6,174 bases of DNA from Nitrospira sp. (lineage in GTDB: Bacteria; Nitrospirota; JACRHL01), in assembly GCA_026994095.1 (NCBI GenBank), contig JALWRU010000223.1, positions 1 through 6,174 on the forward strand, in the 5' to 3' direction. The notes under the pieces are model-generated. The model did no database searches. It worked only from the letters and a program-made list of their open reading frames with translations, and was not told the DNA's origin. The position numbers and the translations under genes were made by a program. This document shows, piece after piece, positions 1 to 6,174 of the stretch; the first letter of the stretch is position 1; each line of letters begins with the position of its first letter.

Positions 1-37
1 TTTCAAGCGGGTGGGGTCGGGCGGGTGTGATGACCAT
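1..37 (-). CDS. 5' end of a divergently transcribed gene of unknown function (partial)
   Basis: On the minus strand an ATG (complement of 35-37) lies six bases after a perfect AAGGAGG (complement of 44-50). The frame is open for all 12 codons to the left edge and reads MVITPARPHPLE. An ideal ribosome binding site at ideal spacing is the whole case for a gene. The peptide is too short and proline-rich to assign a family, and no function is proposed. Plus-strand frames across the same bases are stopped at 28-30, 101-103 and 114-116 and show no recognisable protein end. If real, the gene diverges from the ABC-F gene and shares its upstream region. Confidence 0.55.
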   Translation of the reverse strand, partial: MVITPARPHPLE

Positions 38-203
38 CGTCGGCCTCCTTGTACCTGCGGCCAGCGGCACTCGGCGACATGGTGGCATGCCGTCAGCCGG
101 TAGACCTGTGCCCTAACCTTAGCGCAGATCGACCGGGTGTGTGATGGCAGGTATAGCGGGGCCGAGTGGGCGTGATACAATAATGGGCTTTCACTTTTTT
201 ACC
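38..203. promoter_or_regulatory. Divergent intergenic region with weak promoter signals
   Basis: This stretch separates the likely minus-strand gene from the ABC-F gene and should hold promoters for both. TACAAT at 176-181 matches the -10 consensus at five of six bases and would place a transcript start near 188, giving an ABC-F leader of about 16 bases. No good -35 (TTGACA-like) box lies 15-19 bases upstream, so the call is weak. The leader just before the ATG at 204 is U-rich (TTTTTT at 195-200) and has no Shine-Dalgarno sequence. An 8-base palindrome GGCATGCC at 84-91 is the only other symmetric element I noticed; nothing shows that it is an operator. Confidence 0.3.
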
Positions 204-2180
204 ATGCTGACCCTCGATAACGTAGAGATTGCCGTTGCCGGCAAGCCGCTCTTAAGTGGCATCTCCCTGATGATTCAGGCGGGGGACCGGATCGGTATGG
301 TCGGCCCCAACGGGGTCGGTAAAAGTACCCTCATGTACGTCATGGCGGGCGAGAATTCGCCTGAAAAAGGGCAGGTACGGCCCATCAAGGGGTTGTCGAT
401 CGGTGCCCTGTGGCAAGAGCCGCCCGCCCGTGGCGATGTCTCCGTGCTGGACGAGGTGCTGGCAGGTAACACCGCCCTGTGTGAACTGGAAGCAGAGTTG
501 CGTACGCTGGAGACCGACATGGCCGACCCGGCCAACGGCGACCGCATCGAGGCCTTGGCAGGCCGCTACGGTGAGCTGCACGACCGCATGGACGCGCTGG
601 GAGGCTATACCCGTGATGCCGATGCCCGCAAGGTGTTGTCGGGCCTCGGTTTTGCCGACGACGAGATGGACCGCCCCTGCGGCAGTTTTTCCGGCGGTTG
701 GCGTATGCGTATCTCGCTGGCCAGACTGCTGTCGTCCAAACCCCGGTTATTACTATTGGATGAGCCCACCAACCATCTGGACGTAATCGCGGTAGAGTGG
801 CTGGAAGGTTTTTTAAGCGACTATCCGGGGGCGGTGTGGGTGGTCTCCCACGATCGCACCTTTTTAAATGCGGTGGTGACCCGCATTGCCGCAGTGATCG
901 GCGATACCGTCCGCATGTTTCCCGGCAACTACGACCGCTACCTGATCCAGCGGGAGCAGGAGCGCGAGATTGAAGAGAACGCCGCCCGCAACCAGCAGCG
1001 CGAGCAAGAGCGTCTGCAGGTGTTTGTGGACCGGTTCAAGGCCAAGGCCACCAAGGCCCGGCAGGCCCAGAGCCGCGCCAAGATGCTCAAAAAAATGGGC
1101 ACCATCAGCGTGCAGAAGGTGGAAAAAACCGTCCACTTCGAGTTCCCCAAAACCGAGCCGTGCGGGCGCGAGGTGCTGGTCACCCGTGAGGTGGGCAAAT
1201 CCTTTGACGACAACCGGGTATTCAACCACCTGAGCTTCACCCTCTACCGGGGTGACAAGGTGGCCCTGATCGGCCCCAACGGGGTCGGCAAAACCACCCT
1301 GTTACGGCTGCTGGCCGGGGTCGACAAACCGGACAGTGGCAAGGTGGAGTTGGGTCACAAGGTCACCCACTCCTACTTTGCCCAGCATACCTTAGAGACC
1401 CTGTCGCCCATCCATACGGCGCTGGAGTCGGTGTTGCAGATCGCCCCCCGTGACCCCATCGCCCGGATTCGTGGCATTTTAGGCCGCTTTTTGCTGACCG
1501 GTGACGACCAGCTCAAGCAGGTGTCGGTGCTGTCGGGTGGTGAGAAGGCGCGGGTAGCGCTGGCGCGGCTGTTGATTCGCCCGGCCAACCTGATGTTGCT
1601 GGATGAGCCCACCAACCATCTGGACATCCCCTCCCGCGATGTGCTGGAGAGCGCGTTACAGTCCTTTGACGGCAGCCTGGTGATGATTACCCACGATCGC
1701 CACCTGATTAACGGGGTCGCCAACCGGATTCTGGAGTTCCGCGATGGGGGCTTGCACGACTTCTCCGGCACCTACGAAGAATTTTTGCAGGACCGGGAAA
1801 AGGCCGGCAAGCCGTCCGCAGCAACCGCCAAAACAGCCAAAACAGCCAAAAACACGCCCGCCCCGGCGGCCTCAAAGGGGCCTGAAAAGAACAAAAAAAA
1901 GGGTGGTAAAGGGGGCGAAGCACCTCCTGCGGACACCGGCACCACTGCCCCCACCGGCAAAGCACTGCGCAAGTTAAAGTCCCGCATCAGTGAGATTGAA
2001 AAAAAGCTCGAAGTGCTCGACCCGGAGTTGCAGGAACTCTCCACTCAACTGGCCGACCCGGACCTGTATAAAACGCCGGACACCTTTGACAAGGTGCTAA
2101 AGTCCCACACCGATCTCGACCGGCGTGTGTCGCGTCTGTTGGAAGAGTGGGAAATGTTGAGCGAGCAGATCAGCACCTGA
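204..2180 (+). CDS. ABC-F family ATPase, YheS-like (ribosome-associated translation factor)
   Basis: A 658-residue soluble protein with two ABC ATPase domains and no membrane segment, the ABC-F plan. These proteins bind the ribosomal E site and act on the P-site tRNA instead of moving solutes. Domain 1: Walker A GPNGVGKST at 34-42, signature FSGGW at 162-166, Walker B ending in D186-E187 followed by PTNHLD, switch His216. Domain 2: Walker A GPNGVGKTT at 357-365, signature LSGGE at 443-447, Walker B D467-E468, His497. The charged linker at about 245-300, with an FVDRFKAKATKA motif at 274-285, resembles YheS more than EttA or Uup. An Ala/Lys/Pro/Gly-rich low-complexity stretch (about 533-588) leads to a C-terminal coiled coil (about 590-655). 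I chose the ATG at 204 because MLTLDN is where the family begins. In-frame GTG 141, ATG 144 and ATG 183 are alternatives, none with a clear ribosome binding site. The frame contains an A AAA AAG slippery site. Confidence 0.95.
   Translation: MLTLDNVEIAVAGKPLLSGISLMIQAGDRIGMVGPNGVGKSTLMYVMAGENSPEKGQVRPIKGLSIGALWQEPPARGDVSVLDEVLAGNTALCELEAELRTLETDMADPANGDRIEALAGRYGELHDRMDALGGYTRDADARKVLSGLGFADDEMDRPCGSFSGGWRMRISLARLLSSKPRLLLLDEPTNHLDVIAVEWLEGFLSDYPGAVWVVSHDRTFLNAVVTRIAAVIGDTVRMFPGNYDRYLIQREQEREIEENAARNQQREQERLQVFVDRFKAKATKARQAQSRAKMLKKMGTISVQKVEKTVHFEFPKTEPCGREVLVTREVGKSFDDNRVFNHLSFTLYRGDKVALIGPNGVGKTTLLRLLAGVDKPDSGKVELGHKVTHSYFAQHTLETLSPIHTALESVLQIAPRDPIARIRGILGRFLLTGDDQLKQVSVLSGGEKARVALARLLIRPANLMLLDEPTNHLDIPSRDVLESALQSFDGSLVMITHDRHLINGVANRILEFRDGGLHDFSGTYEEFLQDREKAGKPSAATAKTAKTAKNTPAPAASKGPEKNKKKGGKGGEAPPADTGTTAPTGKALRKLKSRISEIEKKLEVLDPELQELSTQLADPDLYKTPDTFDKVLKSHTDLDRRVSRLLEEWEMLSEQIST
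757..782 (+). repeat. 26-base exact repeat, copy 1 (Walker B of the first ABC domain)
   Basis: This stretch encodes LDEPTNHLD and is identical at every base, including synonymous positions, to 1600-1625 in the second ABC domain. The Walker A regions also share 19 identical bases (301-319 and 1270-1288). It is an internal repeat arising from the duplicated domain, not a mobile element. Confidence 0.85.
1600..1625 (+). repeat. 26-base exact repeat, copy 2 (Walker B of the second ABC domain)
   Basis: This is the partner of 757-782, about 840 bases away in direct orientation within the same gene. Protein conservation explains the shared residues. The identity of every third base needs shared codon preference or gene conversion as well. 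Confidence 0.85.
1895..1901 (+). other. Candidate -1 frameshift slippery heptamer A AAA AAG in the ABC-F gene
   Basis: The coding frame reads AAC AAA AAA AAG GGT GGT (Asn563, Lys564-566), so the heptamer A AAA AAG sits in the phase required for tandem -1 slippage, as in E. coli dnaX. After a -1 shift the next codons are GGG, TGG and TAA (stop at 1907-1909). That would give a protein of about 568 residues with both ATPase domains but no C-terminal coiled coil. Possible stimulators are AAGGGG at 1875-1880, 14 bases upstream, and a six-pair GC stem (1911-1916 with 1947-1952) nine bases downstream. The run of eight A residues could also allow RNA polymerase slippage. The sequence pattern is seen directly; use in the cell is inference. 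Confidence 0.4.
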
Positions 2181-2259
2181 TCCACTTCCAGCCCTGCACC
2201 CGGCTGATGTGCCGCGTTGTGAAATTCTCCTTGGATTTCTGCGCCAATTGACCGAAAAA
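2181..2259 (+). other. Intergenic stretch after the ABC-F gene, no clear terminator
   Basis: Two short hairpins can form here: CAGCC/GGCTG (2189-2193 with 2202-2206, loop of 8) and GAAAT/ATTTC (2221-2225 with 2235-2239, loop of 9). Neither is followed by a T tract, so neither is a convincing intrinsic terminator. TTGACC at 2248-2253 resembles a -35 box (five of six), but the best -10 at normal spacing (CATCAA, 2273-2278) is poor. Whether pilB has its own promoter here cannot be settled from the sequence. Confidence 0.35.
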
Positions 2260-2316
2260 GCTCCAGACGGCCCATCAACGGGCGTGCGGGTAACCGCCAT
2301 TATTACGATCTGGAGC
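2260..2316 (+). promoter_or_regulatory. Structured pilB leader that sequesters the ribosome binding site
   Basis: GCTCCAGA at 2260-2267 is a perfect inverted repeat of TCTGGAGC at 2309-2316. With one bulged A (2308), C2268-G2307 and G2269-C2306 extend it to ten pairs. The enclosed bases form two hairpins: GCCC/GGGC (2270-2273 with 2280-2283, loop ATCAAC) and GCGG/CCGC (2286-2289 with 2294-2297, loop GTAA, a GNRA tetraloop). Together they draw a three-way junction with a single-stranded CATTATTA joint. The 3' arm contains GGAG (2312-2315), the pilB ribosome binding site, eight bases before its TTG start, so a closed stem would block initiation. I match it to no known riboswitch class. Confidence 0.45.
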
Positions 2317-2323
2317 AAAAGCG

Positions 2324-4027
2324 TTGATCCAACAGCACCTAGGCCAGCGCCTGATTGAGGGCAAGCTTCTCACCGAGGAGCAACTCAATAAGGTGCATGA
2401 TCAGATCAAGAAGGAGGGGGGGCGTTTCTTCCCCACCTTGATCCAGAACGAGTTCTGTTCTGAAGCGGCGCTGATGCATTTTCTGGCCCAGTACTTCCGC
2501 CTGCCGATGGTGGACATCAGCCAGCTCAAAATCGACCCGGCGGTCATCAAGCAGATCCCCATTGAGGTGGTACAGAAGTATCGGGTCATCCCGATCAAGC
2601 GACTGGGCAACCGGCTGACCGTGGCCATGGAAGACCCCAGCGACGTCTTCGCCATCGACGACATCAAGTTTATGACCGGCTTTGAGATCGAGCCGGTACT
2701 GGCTTCCTGCACCGGCATTGCCGAGGCCATGGACTCTTACTACGACTCGGCCAACGAGTTTGACGAAGTGCTGTCCGGTCTGGACGCCATGGAAGACGCC
2801 CTCGATGTGCTGGAGGAGACAGACGAAGAGTTCAACGCCGCCGAAATGGCCACTGCGGTAGAAGACGCCCCGGTGGTCAAACTGGTCAACCTGATCCTGT
2901 CAGAGGCCATCAAAAAGGGCGCGTCGGATATTCATATTGAAGCCTATGAAAAACGCTTTCGGGTGCGCTATCGGGTGGACGGCTCGCTGTTTGAGGTGAT
3001 GTCACCGCCCATGCGTTTACGGGCGGCGTTGACCTCCCGTATCAAGATCATGGCGCAACTGGATATTTCGGAGCGACGTATCCCCCAGGATGGCCGTATC
3101 AAGTTGAAGCTCAAAAACCGGGAGGTCGATCTGCGTGTCTCGACCCTGCCGTGCCTGTTTGGCGAAAAGATCGTGATGCGTGTGCTCGACAAGGGCAACC
3201 TGACCCTGGATTTGACCAAGCTGGGTTTCTCCGAGGGCGCCTACACCCACTTTATGGAAGCGATCAAATCGCCCTGGGGTATGGTGCTGGTAACCGGTCC
3301 TACCGGCTCTGGTAAGACCACCACGCTCTACTCGGCCTTGCATCAGGTCAACGACGTGGATGCCAATATCATGACCGCTGAAGACCCGGTGGAGTACAAC
3401 CTCACCGGGGTCAATCAGGTCCACGTCAAAGAGAGTGTGGGGCTGACCTTCCCGGCGGCGTTGCGCTCGTTTTTGCGGCAGGATCCGGACATCATCATGG
3501 TGGGTGAGATTCGGGATGGGGAGACTGCCGAGATCTCGGTGAAGGCCGCCCTGACCGGTCACCTTGTGCTCTCCACCCTGCATACCAACGACGCCCCCAG
3601 CACCATCAACAGGTTGCTGAACATGGGCATCGAACCCTTTTTGGTCGCCAGCTCAGTGGTGTTGATTCTGGCCCAGCGGCTGGTACGCCGCGTCTGTACT
3701 GAGTGCAAAGAGCCGCTTAATGTGGCCACCGAAACCCTGGTCAATCTGGGGCTGGCCCCCAAGGCGGCTGAGGGCGTGGTGGTCTATCACGGCAAGGGCT
3801 GCCCCAACTGTAACGGTACCGGCTATCGGGGCCGGGTGGCGCTGTATGAAGTCATGAAGGTGGATGACAGCATCCGCAACCTGATCTTCCAGGGGGCCAG
3901 CGCGGATGAAATCAAGAAGGACGCCATCAGTCACGGCATGGAAACCCTCCGCATGAGTGGTATCCGCAAGGCCCTGGAAGGGGTGACCACGGTAGATGAG
4001 GTGTTTAACAACACCATGGCCGATTAG
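2324..4027 (+). CDS. pilB: Type IV pilus assembly (extension) ATPase PilB
   Basis: PilB is the cytoplasmic hexameric motor of the GspE/PilB family that powers pilin polymerisation through PilC. Length is 567 residues, normal for PilB. Visible parts: an N-terminal T2SSE/MshEN-type domain (about 1-150), an acidic linker (about 140-185), then the ATPase core with Walker A GPTGSGKTT at 325-333 (Lys331), Asp box with E353-D354, Walker B with Glu395 in GEIRD, and His box with H413 and H420. A zinc-binding tetracysteine follows (C458, C461, C493, C496). This marks extension ATPases and is absent from PilT. The start is TTG at 2324: an in-frame TAA at 2291 excludes anything upstream, GGAG lies eight bases before it, and residue 5 already aligns with the N-domain. 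A TTG start within a folded leader suggests restrained translation. It is followed 26 bases later by pilT. Confidence 0.97.
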   Translation: MIQQHLGQRLIEGKLLTEEQLNKVHDQIKKEGGRFFPTLIQNEFCSEAALMHFLAQYFRLPMVDISQLKIDPAVIKQIPIEVVQKYRVIPIKRLGNRLTVAMEDPSDVFAIDDIKFMTGFEIEPVLASCTGIAEAMDSYYDSANEFDEVLSGLDAMEDALDVLEETDEEFNAAEMATAVEDAPVVKLVNLILSEAIKKGASDIHIEAYEKRFRVRYRVDGSLFEVMSPPMRLRAALTSRIKIMAQLDISERRIPQDGRIKLKLKNREVDLRVSTLPCLFGEKIVMRVLDKGNLTLDLTKLGFSEGAYTHFMEAIKSPWGMVLVTGPTGSGKTTTLYSALHQVNDVDANIMTAEDPVEYNLTGVNQVHVKESVGLTFPAALRSFLRQDPDIIMVGEIRDGETAEISVKAALTGHLVLSTLHTNDAPSTINRLLNMGIEPFLVASSVVLILAQRLVRRVCTECKEPLNVATETLVNLGLAPKAAEGVVVYHGKGCPNCNGTGYRGRVALYEVMKVDDSIRNLIFQGASADEIKKDAISHGMETLRMSGIRKALEGVTTVDEVFNNTMAD

Positions 4028-4037
4028 CGCAGGTAGA

Positions 4038-4042
4038 GGGAG
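4038..4042 (+). promoter_or_regulatory. pilT ribosome binding site
   Basis: GGGAG stands 11 bases before the pilT ATG, somewhat further than usual, in the 26-base gap after the pilB stop. There is no room for a terminator and promoter here, so pilT is almost certainly cotranscribed with pilB. Confidence 0.6.
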
Positions 4043-4053
4043 TCGGTTTACCG

Positions 4054-5151
4054 ATGTCAAACAGTCTATATCAGTTGTTGCAAACCATGGTGGAGGCGGG
4101 TGCCAGCGATCTGCACATCACCACCGGGGTGCCCCCCACCATGCGCTTGAATGGTGAGATGACCTCCGTTCCGGGGATGGAGCCGGTGTCCGCATCAGAG
4201 GCCAAACGGCTGGCCTACAGCATCCTCAACGACGCCCAGCGTCACCGCTTTGAAGACAACAACGAACTGGATTGCTCGTTTGGTGTGAAGGGCATTGCCC
4301 GTTTTCGGGCCAATATTTTTGTGCAGCGCGGTGCGGTGGCGGCGGCCTTTCGGCTGATTCCCCACGGTATCCCCACCATGCGTGATTTGAAACTGCCCAA
4401 CGTGGTGCAGACCATCAGCGACCGTCCCCGTGGGCTGGTGCTGGTCACTGGCCCCACCGGCTCCGGTAAGTCCACCACGCTGGCGTCGATGATTGATCAT
4501 ATCAACGACAACCGCAAGGGCCATATCGTTACCATTGAAGACCCGATCGAGTACCTGCATCCCCACAAAAACTGCGTGGTGAACCAGCGTGAGGTGAACT
4601 CGGATACCAAGGACTTCGGTAGCGCCCTGAAACACATTCTGCGGCAGGATCCGGACGTGGTGCTGGTGGGTGAGATGAGAGATTTAGAGACCATTGAGGC
4701 CGCCTTGACGCTGGCAGAGACCGGTCACTTGACGCTGGCCACCCTGCATACCAACTCCTGTGCCCAGACCATCAACCGGATTGTGGACGTGTTCTCCCCC
4801 AACCAGCAGCCGCAGGTACGGTCCCAGTTGGCGCTGGTGCTGGAAGGGGTCATTTCCCAGCAGTTATTGCCCAGGAGCAATGGCGACGGGCGTTGTCTGG
4901 CCATGGAGATCATGGTCCCCAATTCGGCCATTCGCAACCTGATCCGCGAGGACAAGGTGCACCAGATCTATTCGGCCATGCAGACCGGTCAGGGCCAGTT
5001 TGGTATGCAGACCATGAACCAGTCGCTGGCAGAGTTGGCGGCCAGTGGTGATATCAGTACCGAAGAGGCCATGTGGCGCTCCAGCAACCCCACCGAGCTT
5101 AAAGCCATGTTTGAACGCATGGGCATGGGCGTGGTGGCGCTGGTTGATTAA
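4054..5151 (+). CDS. pilT: Type IV pilus retraction ATPase PilT
   Basis: PilT is the hexameric motor that depolymerises the pilus, giving twitching motility, DNA uptake and surface sensing. Length is 365 residues, at the upper end of the usual PilT range. The start fits the family opening, with LLQTMVEAGASDLHIT at 8-23. Core motifs: Walker A GPTGSGKST at 133-141 (Lys139), Asp box E162-D163, Walker B Glu207 in GEMRD, His box H225 and H232. The retraction hallmark AIRNLIRE is intact at 292-299. The long N-domain and the zinc-binding cysteines of PilB are absent, as expected. All catalytic residues are present, so it should be active. PilU is an alternative paralogue, but the length, the AIRNLIRE motif and the place between pilB and pilC favour PilT. 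Confidence 0.97.
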   Translation: MSNSLYQLLQTMVEAGASDLHITTGVPPTMRLNGEMTSVPGMEPVSASEAKRLAYSILNDAQRHRFEDNNELDCSFGVKGIARFRANIFVQRGAVAAAFRLIPHGIPTMRDLKLPNVVQTISDRPRGLVLVTGPTGSGKSTTLASMIDHINDNRKGHIVTIEDPIEYLHPHKNCVVNQREVNSDTKDFGSALKHILRQDPDVVLVGEMRDLETIEAALTLAETGHLTLATLHTNSCAQTINRIVDVFSPNQQPQVRSQLALVLEGVISQQLLPRSNGDGRCLAMEIMVPNSAIRNLIREDKVHQIYSAMQTGQGQFGMQTMNQSLAELAASGDISTEEAMWRSSNPTELKAMFERMGMGVVALVD

Positions 5152-5185
5152 TCGCTTTTTGATGCCGTTCAAGGCAGACAGTTAA

Positions 5186-5209
5186 CGGCGGCGAGGCCAT
5201 CGGCTGCCG
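5186..5209 (+). other. GC-rich hairpin in the pilT-pilC gap
   Basis: CGGCGGC (5186-5192) pairs with GCTGCCG (5203-5209) over seven base pairs, one of them G-U, around a ten-base loop. It ends eight bases before the pilC ribosome binding site AAGAGGA (5217-5223). No T tract follows it; the TTTTT at 5156-5160 lies upstream, so it is not an intrinsic terminator. It could be a processing or stability element that sets different pilT and pilC levels. That role is inference. Confidence 0.35.
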
Positions 5210-5216
5210 CGACGAC

Positions 5217-5223
5217 AAGAGGA
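5217..5223 (+). promoter_or_regulatory. pilC ribosome binding site
   Basis: AAGAGGA stands well placed, its core ending eight bases before the ATG at 5231. This fixes the pilC start and is the strongest ribosome binding site of the three pil genes. Confidence 0.7.
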
Positions 5224-5230
5224 TCTGAGT

Positions 5231-6174
<944 letters not shown>

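Noticed and set aside
141..203. N-terminal extension of the ABC-F protein from GTG 141
   Set aside because: The 21 extra residues match nothing in the family and have no ribosome binding site, and they overlap the best -10-like sequence. The family starts at MLTLDN (204).
2000..2006. Second A AAA AAG heptamer in the ABC-F frame
   Set aside because: It is in phase, but the -1 frame runs 21 codons before its stop (2069-2071), cuts within the coiled coil rather than at a domain border, and has no obvious stimulator. It probably reflects an ordinary Glu-Lys-Lys codon choice.
2207..2251. 14-codon frame (MCRVVKFSLDFCAN) before pilB as a leader peptide
   Set aside because: It has no ribosome binding site and no run of regulatory codons, and it ends before the pilB leader structure begins. 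Chance is the simplest reading.
2260..2316. Inverted repeat before pilB as a transposon end or c-di-GMP riboswitch
   Set aside because: The arms are only 49 bases apart with no transposase or target duplication, and the loops lack the conserved sequences of the known c-di-GMP riboswitches.
3017..3583. 188-codon open frame on the minus strand inside pilB
   Set aside because: It is antisense to the conserved ATPase core of pilB. Its product has no recognisable motif, and GC-rich genes commonly leave long antisense frames open.
5152..5160. T tract after pilT as an intrinsic terminator
   Set aside because: No stem precedes the TTTTT; the nearby hairpin lies downstream of it, so the order is wrong for a terminator.

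Overview
The window is a conserved housekeeping and surface-motility region of a Gram-negative, GC-rich bacterium (about 60% GC by eye). The type IV pilus genes stand in the order pilB-pilT-pilC. That order is familiar from Geobacter and Myxococcus, where pilS-pilR-pilA follow, and it differs from the pilB-pilC-pilD layout of Pseudomonas. This points to a proteobacterium or a related phylum with a Myxococcus/Geobacter-like pil cluster. I cannot name the taxon from the sequence alone.

Layout: (1) 1-37, minus strand, is probably the first dozen codons of a divergently transcribed gene that leaves the window on the left. It is recognised by a perfect Shine-Dalgarno sequence and an ATG. (2) 38-203 is a divergent intergenic region. 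(3) 204-2180, plus strand, encodes a duplicated-ATPase ABC-F protein of the YheS-like type, a ribosome-associated translation factor rather than a transporter. (4) 2181-2323 is a structured intergenic leader. An inverted repeat encloses two small hairpins and buries the pilB ribosome binding site. (5) 2324-4027 is pilB, the extension ATPase, with a TTG start. (6) 4054-5151 is pilT, the retraction ATPase. (7) 5152-5230 holds a GC-rich hairpin just ahead of the pilC ribosome binding site. (8) 5231 to the right edge is pilC, the inner-membrane platform protein, cut off after 314 codons.

PilB and PilT are antagonistic hexameric motors that share PilC as their membrane dock. PilB drives pilin polymerisation and PilT drives depolymerisation. 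Same-strand packing with gaps of 26 and 79 bases, and no convincing terminator, suggests one pilBTC transcript. The ABC-F gene is probably only a neighbour.

No mobile element, CRISPR array, tRNA or rRNA is visible, and I find no new multi-gene system. The two points most worth checking are both post-transcriptional. One is an in-frame A AAA AAG slippery heptamer in the ABC-F gene, where a -1 shift meets a stop after two codons. The other is the three-way-junction-like leader that sequesters the pilB ribosome binding site.
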